From Sphingobacteriales bacterium 46-32 (GTDB lineage Bacteria; Bacteroidota; Bacteroidia; Chitinophagales; Chitinophagaceae), in assembly GCA_001898485.1 (NCBI GenBank), contig MKTY01000020.1, forward strand, positions 1,695,203 through 1,759,202: a stretch of DNA of 64,000 nt, written 5' to 3'. Shown here piece after piece: positions 15,645 through 25,388 of this stretch. The translations under genes were made by a program, and so were the position numbers. Positions within the stretch are counted from its first letter, which is position 1; each line of letters starts with the position of its first letter. The notes beneath the pieces are model-generated. The model worked only from the letters and a program-made list of their open reading frames with translations. It had not been told where the DNA came from and did not search any database.

Positions 15645-16265
15645 TCAGCTTAGCCATTCTATCATATTACGCTGCAGCTTTACCCGGCCGCGCTGCTCCA
15701 TTTTTTTAAGTAAACGCGATATTACTTCTCGTGAACTATTGAGGTCGTCTGCAATCTGCTGATGTGATAGTTCTATCTGTTTGTTACCGGTATTTTTTAC
15801 ATAGCGGATCAGGTAAAACTCAAGCCGTTCATCCATATTACGGAAAGCAATATTGTCAACCACTGTGAGCAGTTCATCAAAACGGCTTCTGTAGGTACGG
15901 ATTACAAACTGGTACCAGCTTTTGTATTCATTCATCAGCTGATCCATCAATTGCACAGGCAGCATCAGTACTTCTGTTTCTTCTTCTGCCTGTGCCATCA
16001 CTTCACTTGTCTGTGATTGCAGTGTGCAGATCATAGAAACGGCACAAGCTTCGCCGGGCCCGAGGTAGTACATGAGAAATTCACTTCCTTCTTCGTTTTC
16101 CCTGTATATCTTAATACGTCCGCTTAAGACCAGCACAGTCGACTTGATATACTGGCCGGTACGCATAATCACATCGCCGGCTCTGAAGTTGCGTTCCACA
16201 CCCTCTTTCTCCAACTGCTCAAGCAGGGCGGGTTCAAATTGAGGAAATAATTCTTTCCAGTTCAT
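15645..16265 (-). CDS. Crp/Fnr-family transcriptional regulator with paired cysteines
   Basis: A 206-residue regulator with an N-terminal cyclic-nucleotide-binding-like domain (about 1-125) and a C-terminal winged helix whose recognition region is LSHQQIADDLNSSREVISRLLKK. There is no Fnr-type N-terminal cysteine cluster. Two cysteines, Cys74 and Cys80, lie in GEACAVSMICTLQSQ, where the domain would hold its ligand. The genomic setting between persulfide dioxygenase and murF, and nearby GTGA-N6-TCAC sites, point to control of the sulfide genes. A persulfide-sensing role for the cysteines is a hypothesis. Confidence 0.88.
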   Translation of the reverse strand: MNWKELFPQFEPALLEQLEKEGVERNFRAGDVIMRTGQYIKSTVLVLSGRIKIYRENEEGSEFLMYYLGPGEACAVSMICTLQSQTSEVMAQAEEETEVLMLPVQLMDQLMNEYKSWYQFVIRTYRSRFDELLTVVDNIAFRNMDERLEFYLIRYVKNTGNKQIELSHQQIADDLNSSREVISRLLKKMEQRGRVKLQRNMIEWLS

Positions 16266-16273
16266 AATATAGA

Positions 16274-17560
16274 TTAAGGCTCCAGTATCTTTTCCATCTG
16301 CATACTACGGCTTCCCTTGATCAGAAAACTTGTATGGGTAAACTGTTGCGCCTGCCACCAGCTCCGGGCCTCTGCTACATTGGCAAAACGGTGATAAGGA
16401 TGTTCGAAGCGGAGAAAGTCACCTCCTACCAGTGCTACATCTTTCCACTGATACTGTGCAATGAGGTCAACGATAGCTTTATGTTCATCAATACTTCCTG
16501 CGCCCAGCTCAGCCATTGCTCCCAGCAACAATACTTTATCTGAAGCCTGCAGGCGGGCAAAATTTTCGATTGCCAGTTTCATACTGCTTGGGTTGGCATT
16601 GTAGGCATCGAGAATAATCGTGTTGGTGTCTTTACGGAGCAATTGCGAGCGGCTATTGGAAGGCGTATACTGCCCGAGCGCGCTTACAATTGTTTTTTCC
16701 GGCACATTAAAATGTTTTCCCACGGCAACGGCTGCCAGCACATTGGGGAGGTTGTAAGCACCAACCAGCTGTGTTGGGATTTTTTTTATTGAAAATTCCG
16801 TTTCCATATTTACAACCAGGAAGGGATCGCTTTGCAAAATGTTGCCCTGAACCTGCACACCAGCCTGGGTGCCATATTTTACGATTGTGTTAATTCCTTT
16901 GCTCATATCATGCAGGTAGTCGTAATCCCAGTTAACAAACACGGTGCCATCTGCAATTGTTCGCAGGTAGTCAAACAGTTCACCTTTGCCTTTGCGTACA
17001 CCCTCTTCGCCGCCAAAGCCTTCGAGGTGGGCTTTACCTACGTTGGTAATAAGGCCATGTGTAGGCAGGGCATAGCGGCAGTAACCGGCAATTTCGCGCT
17101 GATGATTGGCGCCCATTTCGATAACGGCCATTTCTGCATCGGACCGCACTTTGAGTAGTGTAAGCGGAATGCCGATATGGTTGTTGAGATTACCCTCTGT
17201 AGTATAAGTGCGGTAATGCGCAGAGAGAACGGCGTGTATCAGTTCTTTGGTGGTAGTTTTTCCATTGCTGCCGGTGATGGCTATAAAGGGAATTTTGAAC
17301 TGGCTGCGGTGATGACGTGCCAGCTCCTGCAGAGTGGTGAGCACATCGTTTACGAGGATGGTCTTTCCATCGATAACATAAGCAGGATCATCGATCACCG
17401 CTGCTACTGCACCGGCATCAATTGCCTGGCGGGCAAAAGTATTGCCATTAAAATTGCCACCTTTGAGTGCAAAGAAAATAGTGCCGGGTCTGAGTTTGCG
17501 TGTATCTGTCTCCACAGCCGGATGCTGCAGATAAAGGGCGTATAGTTCTTCTATTGGCAT
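16274..17560 (-). CDS. murF: UDP-N-acetylmuramoyl-tripeptide--D-alanyl-D-alanine ligase
   Basis: MurF of 428 residues, the cytoplasmic ATP-dependent ligase that adds D-Ala-D-Ala to the peptidoglycan precursor. The ATP-binding loop AITGSNGKTTTKEL lies at 94-107, followed by the Mur-ligase signatures EGNLNNHIGIPLTLL and VIEMGANHQREI. LDAYNANPSSM marks the C-terminal domain. The Crp/Fnr gene begins 8 bp after its stop, so the regulator may be co-transcribed. gldJ lies upstream on the same strand, but a terminator and a family A repeat intervene. Confidence 0.95.
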   Translation of the reverse strand: MPIEELYALYLQHPAVETDTRKLRPGTIFFALKGGNFNGNTFARQAIDAGAVAAVIDDPAYVIDGKTILVNDVLTTLQELARHHRSQFKIPFIAITGSNGKTTTKELIHAVLSAHYRTYTTEGNLNNHIGIPLTLLKVRSDAEMAVIEMGANHQREIAGYCRYALPTHGLITNVGKAHLEGFGGEEGVRKGKGELFDYLRTIADGTVFVNWDYDYLHDMSKGINTIVKYGTQAGVQVQGNILQSDPFLVVNMETEFSIKKIPTQLVGAYNLPNVLAAVAVGKHFNVPEKTIVSALGQYTPSNSRSQLLRKDTNTIILDAYNANPSSMKLAIENFARLQASDKVLLLGAMAELGAGSIDEHKAIVDLIAQYQWKDVALVGGDFLRFEHPYHRFANVAEARSWWQAQQFTHTSFLIKGSRSMQMEKILEP

Positions 17561-17578
17561 GAAACAAATGTAGGAAGG

Positions 17579-17746
17579 AATGTGCTAATGTTCTAATGTG
17601 CTGATAGCTATGTACCAATTAGGATACAATTGAAAACCTTTTCAATCAATAGCGATACTATTCATTATTAATTTGATAAATTAAGAAACATACCGGTTTA
17701 TATATTACTACTCATTAGCACACCAGCACATTAATCGATTAGCACA
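17579..17746. repeat. Family A inverted repeat pair, copy 2
   Basis: ATGTGCTAATGTTCTAATG (from 17580) on the left faces CATTAGCACACCAGCACATTA (17713-17733) and GATTAGCACA on the right, around an AT-rich core of about 100 bp. The organisation is the same as copy 1 at 7617-7764. It lies between gldJ and murF, both on the minus strand. Confidence 0.75.
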
Positions 17747-17751
17747 TTTTC

Positions 17752-17786
17752 CAAAAAAGCGTTGCCCCGCTTTGTGGGCGGGGCAA
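17752..17786 (-). terminator. Terminator of gldJ
   Basis: TTGCCCCGC (17762-17770) and GCGGGGCAA (17778-17786) make a perfect 9-bp stem. On the minus strand it is followed by a run of six T (AAAAAA at 17752-17757 on the plus strand). It sits 30 bp beyond the gldJ stop. Confidence 0.85.
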
Positions 17787-17816
17787 TTAGCTTACTGTAG
17801 GTTTATGAACTCGTAT

Positions 17817-19385
17817 TTACCTTTTCTGACGTTTGGAGGGGAATTGCTGTCCCACTTTGCGACCATTACCTTCGGGGCTACCCATGCGATCCATTGCGCA
17901 ACGGAAACCGAGGGTGCTGAGTGACTGATCTTCTTCGAGGAAGCGGCGTGCGCCGGGGCTCAGCCAGTAGGCACGGTCATTCCAGCTACCACCTTTAAAT
18001 ACACGCGATTTGTCGCTGATGAGGGTGGTTTTACCGTAGCCATAAGCAACCAGTGAGGAAGAGTCACCATCCAGATAGTTGATTACATTACCGCGCTGAT
18101 AGTTGCGGCGGTTTTTGCTTTCTTCATCCGTAACATCCACCATGCGTACACGGCCGGTAGTATCATTGATCTGTGCTTCGCCGGTAGCAGGATCTTTGTA
18201 GATCTTGGTGTATTTGTTACCACGCATAGGAGCAGGAAGATCGTCAAAGTCGAGGCTCGACATGGGGCGATATACGTCCTGTACCCATTCGCTCACGTTG
18301 CCGGCCATGTTATACAGACCGAAACCGTTGGGGTAGAAAGATTTTACTTCAGCTGTGTAGAAAGCACGGTCGTTCAAACCACCGGCCACACCAGCGTTAT
18401 CACCTGAACCGCGTTTGAAGTTGGCCAGGAACTGACCCTGCCAGCTGCCATGACGCGTGTCGCGCAGACCGTTCACGTTAACTGACCAGGGATAAATTTG
18501 TTTGTTTGACTGCAGCTCTTCACCACGCTTACCTTCTTTTTTGCTGGGGCGGGGGTTTTGATCGATCAGACCATAAGCCGCATATTCCCATTCTGCTTCT
18601 GAAGGCAGGCGGTAATCAGGCATCAGCAGACCGTCTTCGAATGAAACTTTTGTACGGGGCTGGCCCTGCGCTGTTTTCAGCGGATTCTTTTTGGAAGTAG
18701 CTGTTTTGCCAGGAGCTGTCTGATACAGATCCAGCAAATATGATTTGGTAGTAAAGTTATTGCTACCCTGCTGGCCCTGCAGACCCTGTGCATTGATATA
18801 TCCTTTTTTCATCAGGATGCCTTCATTTACCCGATCACTGCGCCAGAGACAGAAATCGCTGGCCTGTTTCCAGGTAACACCAACTACAGGGTAGTAGTTA
18901 AAGCCGGGGTGACGGAAATAGTATTCTACCATGGGCTCGTTGTAGCTAAGCTCGCTACGCCAAACCAGGGTATCGGGCAATGCGCCTTCAATGATGGGCA
19001 CATTTACAGGATCAGAAGGATCGAATACACGTTGCAGCCAGTACAGGTATTCACGATAGTGAACGTTGGCTACCTCTGTACGGTCAATATAAAAAGATGG
19101 AACAGAAACACGACGGGGTATATTGTTCCAGTCGCCCATAACGTCCTCATCTGTCTGGCCCATGGTGAACGTACCACCCTGAACAAACACGAGACCGGGA
19201 CCAGTTTCCTGATCTTTGGCTTTGGCAACCTGGAAGCCACCCATTTTTTTGTCATTGTAATTCCATCCCGTTACATCTGACTGGGTGTTCTTTTTCTTGA
19301 ACAGACCCCCGTTCTTACAGGATGCGAGCAGCATCACACAGGATAAAAGGATTAATAAGTTTTTCACGCTCATTGTTTTTTGCAT
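17817..19385 (-). CDS. gldJ: Gliding motility / type IX secretion lipoprotein GldJ
   Basis: A 522-residue lipoprotein with signal LLSCVMLLASC (Cys23) and a formylglycine-generating-enzyme (SUMF1/FGE) fold. Near the start it has TGWNYNDKKMGGFQV and GPGLVFVQGGTFTMG, and at the end FKGGSWNDRAYWLSPGARRF and LGFRCAMD. The N-terminal segment and length fit GldJ better than GldK. GldJ is an outer-membrane-associated part of the type IX secretion system. porU is divergent 167 bp away and porV follows it. An alternative start is ATG at 19373 (MSVKNL). Confidence 0.88.
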   Translation of the reverse strand: MQKTMSVKNLLILLSCVMLLASCKNGGLFKKKNTQSDVTGWNYNDKKMGGFQVAKAKDQETGPGLVFVQGGTFTMGQTDEDVMGDWNNIPRRVSVPSFYIDRTEVANVHYREYLYWLQRVFDPSDPVNVPIIEGALPDTLVWRSELSYNEPMVEYYFRHPGFNYYPVVGVTWKQASDFCLWRSDRVNEGILMKKGYINAQGLQGQQGSNNFTTKSYLLDLYQTAPGKTATSKKNPLKTAQGQPRTKVSFEDGLLMPDYRLPSEAEWEYAAYGLIDQNPRPSKKEGKRGEELQSNKQIYPWSVNVNGLRDTRHGSWQGQFLANFKRGSGDNAGVAGGLNDRAFYTAEVKSFYPNGFGLYNMAGNVSEWVQDVYRPMSSLDFDDLPAPMRGNKYTKIYKDPATGEAQINDTTGRVRMVDVTDEESKNRRNYQRGNVINYLDGDSSSLVAYGYGKTTLISDKSRVFKGGSWNDRAYWLSPGARRFLEEDQSLSTLGFRCAMDRMGSPEGNGRKVGQQFPSKRQKR

Positions 19386-19552
19386 AAACCTATGAATTGG
19401 AATATTTTTAACGGCCGTTTAGGTATTATTATTGTCTGGATAAAAGATTTTACTGCCGTAAACGCGAATATAGTGACTTTCAGAAAATTACATTTTAGCA
19501 TAAATACCTTTTTTCCTAAGTGATTCTCCGGTAAACCCATCGTTGATTTGCT

Positions 19553-22500
19553 ATGCTGCTTAACCACCGAAACTGGCTGACCTGCTTACTGGTGCTGGCG
19601 CTGCTGCCAGCCCTGGCGCAACGCCAGTATCGTGACCATTCGGTACTGGCTACGGGTGCCTGGTATAAACTGGGAGTGACCGAAACGGGTATTTATAAAA
19701 TAGATCTGCCATTGCTGCAGGCTCTGGGCGCTGGCGGTAGCTCCATCCCCTCCGGATCGGTTCGGGTTTTCGGAAACGGCGGGCAAATGCTGCCTGAAGC
19801 CAATAATGCCAACCGGCCCGACGATCTGCAGGAGCTTGCCACCTGGATCGAAGATGGGGGAGACGGGGTGCTGAATGCCGGAGATTACATACTTTTTTAT
19901 GCAACCGGCCCCCATGCCTGGATCAAAGATTCGGCTAATCAAACGTTTCACCATCAACGTAATTTATATTCCAAACAGTCCTTCTATTTTCTGACCGTTG
20001 GAGGTGCCGGACGCCGTATAGCCACGGCGCCTGCCCTGCCGGCTGCCGCGGTAAGCATTGACCGGTCGCAGGCTCGTTATTTTTATGAGCTGGATACCTT
20101 CAACTTCCTGGCCAGTGGCAAAGAATGGTATGGTGAAGAATTTGCCGATGCTCCGGGCAAATTAACCAGCCGCAGCTTTAACCTTACTACTCCCCGGGCC
20201 GTAAACGGCTCGTTGTGGACCCTGCGTACTGCCTGCATTGCTCGCTCGGTAGGTAGTGCCAGCCGTTTTGAAATTGGAATCAATGGTCAGCAGGTACCGG
20301 CCTTAACCATCCTGCCGACCGGAGCCAGCCAGTACGATGCTTTTGCCCAGGAAGGCGCTGGTAATTATACATTTACGCCTGCTTCGAACAGCACCCAGGC
20401 CAATTACCGCTTTGTACCGGGAAGCTTTAACGCCCAGGGCTGGCTCAACTGGATGGAGTGGCTGGGGCCGCAGCAACTTATATTGGGAAATACCGGACAG
20501 CTATTGTTTCGCAGTTGGGAAGCAGTGAGTCCGTCTGTGGCCGAGTTTGTAATAGGTCAGGCTACCGCAGCCACCCGCGTATGGGATATTACAGACAGGG
20601 ATGCGCCGGTCAACATGCCGGGTACATTGACTGGCAGCAACTGGCAGTTCAGACAGGAGGGCGGCCGTCTTCGCGAATATGTGGCTTTTGAGCCTGGCAG
20701 CACCATGCAGCCGCAGGCACTGGGACGTATTGCCAATCAGGACCTGCATGCGGCACCACCAGTTGATCATATAATAATATATCACCCCTCACTGGCGGCA
20801 CAGGCACAGCGGCTGGGCGACTTTCACCGCCGCAATACCGGTCTGCGTTCGTTGCCGGTAAGTACCGAATCCATTTATAATGAGTTTGCCAGCGGCAGTG
20901 CCGATCCCGTAGCTATCCGTGATTTTGTAAAAATGTATTTTGATAAATACCATCAATCGCCCGACAACCGGCTCCGGTATCTGTTGCTGCTGGGCGATGC
21001 CAGTTATGATTACCTCGATCGGTTGACCGGCAATACCAACCTGGTGCCCGCTTATCAGAACAATTTTTCGCTGCAGATACTTTCTTCATATGCTACTGAC
21101 GATTTTTATGGGTTTCTGGAAGATGATGAAGATATCAATGCCGGTCTGGTGTTAAATGATCTCGACATTGGCATAGGTCGCGTGCCGGCAGGCAATGCTG
21201 TGGAAGCAGCCCAGTTTATTGACAAACTTGAAGCGTATGCCGGCCCCGGTTCACGGGGCCCCTGGCGTACACAACTGACGCTGGTAGCAGATGACGAAGA
21301 CGACAACCTGCATCTGCAGGATGCCGAGTCGGTGTCGGCAACAGCAATATCGGCCATGCCTCAGCTCGATCAGCAAAAGATTTATCTCGATGCATATCCG
21401 CAGGAAAGTAATGCCTCCGGCAGCCGTTATCCGCAAGTGGTACAGGCCCTGGACAACCAGGTTATGAGCGGTACGCTTATACTCAACTATTCAGGGCATG
21501 GTGGCGCAAGGAGGCTTGCAGAAGAAAGTATACTCGATCAGGATATCATCAACGGATGGAATAATGCGCAGCAGTTGCCATTGGTGATAACAGCTACCTG
21601 CGATTTTGCTCCGTACGACAACCCGCTCCTGCCATCACTGGGAGAAAATCTGCTGTTGCGGAAAAATACCGGTGCCATTGCCCTTATGACTACCACAAGG
21701 ATTGTATTTTCTTACAGCAACCGGGTTATGAATAATAACTATCTGCGTTATGCGCTTACTCCCGATGCAGATGGCCGGTTGCGTCGCCTGGGAGATGCGG
21801 TTCGGGAGGCCAAAAATTATACCTATCAAACTTCGGGCGATGTAGCCAACAACCGCAAGTTTACCCTGCTTGGCGATCCGGGCCTGACCCTTGCTTTTCC
21901 GGTTATGCGGGTGCAGATGAGCCGGCTCAACGGGCTGCCTCTGGGCGTGAGCGATACCTTACGTGCAGGGGAAAAGATAACGCTTGAAGGCCAGGTAACA
22001 GATACGCAAGGGCAACTGCTGTCTGATTTTAACGGTACCGTGTATCCGGTATTTTATGACAAACAAAACCAGGTGTCTACGCGGGGCAACGATCCAGGCA
22101 GCCAGGTGACCCGGTTCGATGCCTGGCAGCATATCATTTTCAGGGGAAGTGCTACTGTGAAGCAGGGACAGTTCAGTTTTAGTTTCAAGGTTCCCATGGA
22201 TATTAAATATGCTTATGGTCCCGGCCGCCTGAGTCTTTACGCCGCAGGTGCTGCTACCGATGCTGCCGGGCTGGTGAGCCAGTTGCAGGTAGGAGGTTCA
22301 TCTGCGGCAGCGGATGCCGACAAGGAGGGGCCGGTGATACGAGCTTATCTCAATGACGAAAAATTTGTAAACGGCAGTATTACTAATGAGCGACCGGTTT
22401 TATTCCTGAAACTGACAGATTCATCGGGAATCAATACAATGGGCACTGCTATTGGTCATGATCTGCTGGCAGTGCTGGACGGCGACCCCGATCAGTATTT

Positions 22501-22978
22501 TGTGCTGAATGAATGGTACCAGGCCAGTAAAGACCGGTATCAGGAGGGAGTGGTGCGCTTTCAGTTGCCGCAGATGGCGCCCGGCCCCCATCAGCTCCGG
22601 ATCAGGGCCTGGGATGCCGTCAATAACTCAAGTGAAGTCCTGCTCGACTTTGTAGTCGCCGATGATCAGGGGTTAACCCTTAGCCATGTATTGAATTACC
22701 CTAATCCCTTCACCACGCATACCAGTTTTTGGTTCGAGCATAATAAGCCCGGACAGGACTTGCAGGTTCGTTTACAAGTATTTACAGTGTCCGGACGTGT
22801 AATAAAAATGTTGCAGCAAACAATAAACACACCCGGCAACCGTTCATGTGATCTGGAATGGGATGGAAGGGATGAGTACGGTCAAAAGGTGGCCAGAGGG
22901 GTATACCTCTACAAGCTTTCTGTCACAGCTCCGGGTAAACAAAGAAAAGAACGGATTGAAAAGCTCGTAGTCTTTTAG
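19553..22978 (+). CDS. porU: Type IX secretion system sortase PorU
   Basis: A 1141-residue gingipain-like peptidase (C25 family) that removes C-terminal signals from type IX cargo and attaches cargo to the cell surface. A signal peptide ends near LLPALAQ. The catalytic His is in YSGHGGARR (His649) and the Cys in ITATCDFAPY (Cys683). The C-terminus, from NYPNPFTTHTSFWFEH to GVYLYKLSV, is a FlgD-like/type IX sorting domain. porV, its outer-membrane partner, starts 86 bp downstream, and gldJ is divergent. Confidence 0.93.
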   Translation: MLLNHRNWLTCLLVLALLPALAQRQYRDHSVLATGAWYKLGVTETGIYKIDLPLLQALGAGGSSIPSGSVRVFGNGGQMLPEANNANRPDDLQELATWIEDGGDGVLNAGDYILFYATGPHAWIKDSANQTFHHQRNLYSKQSFYFLTVGGAGRRIATAPALPAAAVSIDRSQARYFYELDTFNFLASGKEWYGEEFADAPGKLTSRSFNLTTPRAVNGSLWTLRTACIARSVGSASRFEIGINGQQVPALTILPTGASQYDAFAQEGAGNYTFTPASNSTQANYRFVPGSFNAQGWLNWMEWLGPQQLILGNTGQLLFRSWEAVSPSVAEFVIGQATAATRVWDITDRDAPVNMPGTLTGSNWQFRQEGGRLREYVAFEPGSTMQPQALGRIANQDLHAAPPVDHIIIYHPSLAAQAQRLGDFHRRNTGLRSLPVSTESIYNEFASGSADPVAIRDFVKMYFDKYHQSPDNRLRYLLLLGDASYDYLDRLTGNTNLVPAYQNNFSLQILSSYATDDFYGFLEDDEDINAGLVLNDLDIGIGRVPAGNAVEAAQFIDKLEAYAGPGSRGPWRTQLTLVADDEDDNLHLQDAESVSATAISAMPQLDQQKIYLDAYPQESNASGSRYPQVVQALDNQVMSGTLILNYSGHGGARRLAEESILDQDIINGWNNAQQLPLVITATCDFAPYDNPLLPSLGENLLLRKNTGAIALMTTTRIVFSYSNRVMNNNYLRYALTPDADGRLRRLGDAVREAKNYTYQTSGDVANNRKFTLLGDPGLTLAFPVMRVQMSRLNGLPLGVSDTLRAGEKITLEGQVTDTQGQLLSDFNGTVYPVFYDKQNQVSTRGNDPGSQVTRFDAWQHIIFRGSATVKQGQFSFSFKVPMDIKYAYGPGRLSLYAAGAATDAAGLVSQLQVGGSSAAADADKEGPVIRAYLNDEKFVNGSITNERPVLFLKLTDSSGINTMGTAIGHDLLAVLDGDPDQYFVLNEWYQASKDRYQEGVVRFQLPQMAPGPHQLRIRAWDAVNNSSEVLLDFVVADDQGLTLSHVLNYPNPFTTHTSFWFEHNKPGQDLQVRLQVFTVSGRVIKMLQQTINTPGNRSCDLEWDGRDEYGQKVARGVYLYKLSVTAPGKQRKERIEKLVVF

Positions 22979-23064
22979 TTTCGGCTAAAATTCAATATTT
23001 TGGAATGGCTTTCTAACCAAAACTTATACTTTTACACTAATTACACTATAAAACACACTATCTA

Positions 23065-24183
23065 ATGAGACCAACTGCTTTAAAACTAACTGCGGGAATC
23101 CTGTTTTTTTGCGGCCTTGCTCCGGTAGCAAAAGCACAGGTGGATCCAATCAATGTGGTGACCACCGCTGTTCCTTTCCTTCGAATTTCTCCTGATGCCC
23201 GTGCCGGTGGTATGGGTGATCTCGGAATAGCTACCTCTCCTGATGCCAGCGCAGGCTTTTGGAATATGGGTAAAGTAGCTTTCAATCAATCTAAAGGAGG
23301 CATTGCTGCCACTTATACTCCCTGGCTGAAAGACGTAGTAAATGATGTATACCTGGCTGCCTTGTCAGGGTACTATAAAATTGATGATGATCAGGCTATC
23401 AGCGCCAACCTGCGCTATTTCAACCTGGGTCAGATTCAGTTTACCGATATGAACGGTAACTCTGTGGGTAATGGTAAGCCCCGGGAATTTGGTATCGATG
23501 TAGGCTACTCACGCAAACTTTCCAGCAAAGTAGGCCTGGGTGTTGCGCTGCGTTATATCAACTCAGACCTCGCTTCAGGTACTGTCAACAGTGGCAATAC
23601 CTACAAAGTAGGTACTTCTGTAGCCGGTGATATCGGTTTCTATTATGACAATAAGAACACTGCCGGCGACGGATTCACTTTTGGCGCTACCCTTACCAAC
23701 CTGGGTGCCAAGATCGCTTATACAGATAATGCCGATCAGAAAGATTTCATCCCTGCCAATTTTGGTCTGGGTGTTACCTGGAACAAAGCATTTGATGAGT
23801 CAAACAAACTCATGATCGGTGCTGATTTCAATAAATTGCTGGTGCCTGCTTTGGAAGATGCGTCTCCCTCCGGTGTTGCTGATTATCGCAACAAAGGCGT
23901 GGTTAGCAGCTGGTTCAGCTCTTTCAGCGATTTCCCTGGCCAGGCCAACGTATCAATTGGTGCTGAGTACTGGTACAATAACCAGTTTGCCCTGCGCGGC
24001 GGTTATTTCTGGGAAGATAAATCACGTGGCAACCGTCGTTACTTCACTGCGGGCGTAGGTCTTAAATACAATGTATTTGGCCTCAACTTCTCTTACCTGG
24101 CTCCTTCAGGTTCAGGTGTTACCCGCAACCCGCTGTCAAACACACTGCGTTTCTCTGTTCTGTTTGACATCGATGGCGAATAA
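23065..24183 (+). CDS. porV: Type IX secretion system outer membrane protein PorV
   Basis: A 372-residue beta-barrel protein with signal peptide MRPTALKLTAGILFFCGLAP ending at AKA. It has the PorV opening VVTTAVPFLRISPDARAGGMGD and alternating strands to a C-terminal LRFSVLFDIDGE. PorV (LptO) brings cargo to PorU for sortase processing. The 86-bp gap after porU contains TACTTTTA at 23027, a near -7 box, so porV may have its own promoter. A 19-bp hairpin terminator follows. Confidence 0.93.
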   Translation: MRPTALKLTAGILFFCGLAPVAKAQVDPINVVTTAVPFLRISPDARAGGMGDLGIATSPDASAGFWNMGKVAFNQSKGGIAATYTPWLKDVVNDVYLAALSGYYKIDDDQAISANLRYFNLGQIQFTDMNGNSVGNGKPREFGIDVGYSRKLSSKVGLGVALRYINSDLASGTVNSGNTYKVGTSVAGDIGFYYDNKNTAGDGFTFGATLTNLGAKIAYTDNADQKDFIPANFGLGVTWNKAFDESNKLMIGADFNKLLVPALEDASPSGVADYRNKGVVSSWFSSFSDFPGQANVSIGAEYWYNNQFALRGGYFWEDKSRGNRRYFTAGVGLKYNVFGLNFSYLAPSGSGVTRNPLSNTLRFSVLFDIDGE

Positions 24184-24211
24184 GCTATAGTGCTCCGGCA
24201 CTTTATCAATA

Positions 24212-24253
24212 AAAGCAGCAGGCCTTCCGCAATCGCGGAAGGCCTGCTGCTTT
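24212..24253. terminator. Strong terminator downstream of porV
   Basis: AAAGCAGCAGGCCTTCCGC (24212-24230) and its exact complement (24235-24253) form a perfect 19-bp stem with loop AATC. Flanking A and T make it potentially bidirectional. It isolates the porU-porV unit from ispF. Confidence 0.9.
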
Positions 24254-24317
24254 CTGATGACTGCTATTGCATGGGCTTCGTTATTTTTGCAGTTTTCACT
24301 GCATCAATTTAATTTTT

Positions 24318-24800
24318 ATGTCGTTTCGTATTGGTTCGGGTATAGACTTTCATCAGCTGGCCGAAGGCCGCGAGTTATGGATTGGCGGTGTGCAGATACC
24401 TTTTCACAAAGGAGGGGTAGGCCACAGCGATGCAGATGTACTGCTGCATGCTATTTGTGATGCCATGCTGGGGGCACTTTCACTCGGAGATATCGGTCTT
24501 CATTTTCCTGATACCGACGATGCTTATAAGGGAATTGACAGTAAAATATTGTTGCGCCGCACCGTGCAGCTGATTGGAGAAAAGGGATATGAAGTAGTAA
24601 ATATCGATTCCTCGCTTTGCCTGGAAGCGCCGAAAATAAAACCCTGGGTACCTGCTATGCTCGAAGCTATAGCAAGTATAGTAGGAGTAAGCACCGAAGA
24701 TGTATCTGTGAAAGCCACCACTACAGAAAAAATGGGCTTTGTAGGAAGAGGGGAAGGGTTGGTGGCGTATGCGACCGTGTTGTTGAAGAAACGAGTTTAA
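24318..24800 (+). CDS. ispF: 2-C-methyl-D-erythritol 2,4-cyclodiphosphate synthase
   Basis: IspF of 160 residues, the cyclisation step of the MEP isoprenoid pathway. Metal ligands lie in GSGIDFHQL (Asp10, His12) and GHSDADVLLHAICDA (His44), followed by IGLHFPDTD and the C-terminal KATTTEKMGFVGRGEG. The frame is open further upstream, but ATG at 24318 gives the family N-terminus MSFRIGSGID. Its 3' end runs into a family B repeat, which supplies the last codons. Confidence 0.96.
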   Translation: MSFRIGSGIDFHQLAEGRELWIGGVQIPFHKGGVGHSDADVLLHAICDAMLGALSLGDIGLHFPDTDDAYKGIDSKILLRRTVQLIGEKGYEVVNIDSSLCLEAPKIKPWVPAMLEAIASIVGVSTEDVSVKATTTEKMGFVGRGEGLVAYATVLLKKRV

Positions 24801-24914
24801 AGGGTATAAAGGGTTTAACGAGTTTAAAGCGGGAATGGAGGCACTATCAATATCTCCCTATCCCTTTAAACCCTTTATACCTTTAAACTCTTTATACTCA
24901 TAATACCCGTTATA
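24792..24914. repeat. AT-rich palindromic repeat (family B, copy 2)
   Basis: GAGTTTAAAGGGTATAAAGG on the left (from 24793) faces CCCTTTAAACCCTTTATACC and CTTTAAACTCTTTATACTC on the right. The last three codons of ispF lie inside the left arm. The right arm ends next to the -7 box of dut. Confidence 0.8.
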
Positions 24915-24918
24915 CTTT

Positions 24919-24926
24919 TATATTTG
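24919..24926 (+). promoter_or_regulatory. -7 promoter element of dut
   Basis: TATATTTG matches TAnnTTTG and ends 5 bp before the dut ATG. A start point 4-7 bp downstream of the box would make the transcript leaderless or nearly so. Confidence 0.45.
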
Positions 24927-24931
24927 CACCA

Positions 24932-25375
24932 ATGGCAGCACTTCAGATCAAGATCATCAACCGGTCAGCACACGCATTACCCTCTTATGCCACTACCGGT
25001 TCTTCTGGCATGGATATCAGAGCTAATATTGATGAACCGCAGGTACTGAAACCCCTCGAACGGGCACTGGTTCCCACTGGTTTGTTTATAGAATTGCCCG
25101 AAGGATATGAAGCCCAGATCCGCCCCCGCAGCGGACTGGCTGTAAAACAGGGAATTACCTGTCTCAATACACCTGGCACCATTGATGCAGATTATCGGGG
25201 AGAAATTAAGGTAATCTTAATCAACCTTTCGCAGGACGAACAGGTCATACAACCGGGCGACCGCATTGCCCAGATGGTGATTCAGCAAATAACCCAGATC
25301 AGCTGGCTGCAGGTAGAAGAACTGGAAGTGACAGAAAGAAATGCCGGCGGTTTTGGTCATACAGGTAAACAATAA
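24932..25375 (+). CDS. dut: dUTP diphosphatase (dUTPase)
   Basis: A trimeric-type dUTPase of 147 residues that hydrolyses dUTP to dUMP. All five motifs are visible: [43 protein letters not shown] and the C-terminal P-loop-like GGFGHTGK. The next gene starts 13 bp after its stop, so the two are probably co-transcribed. Confidence 0.97.
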   Translation: MAALQIKIINRSAHALPSYATTGSSGMDIRANIDEPQVLKPLERALVPTGLFIELPEGYEAQIRPRSGLAVKQGITCLNTPGTIDADYRGEIKVILINLSQDEQVIQPGDRIAQMVIQQITQISWLQVEELEVTERNAGGFGHTGKQ

Positions 25376-25388
25376 ACAAGAAGTCTAC

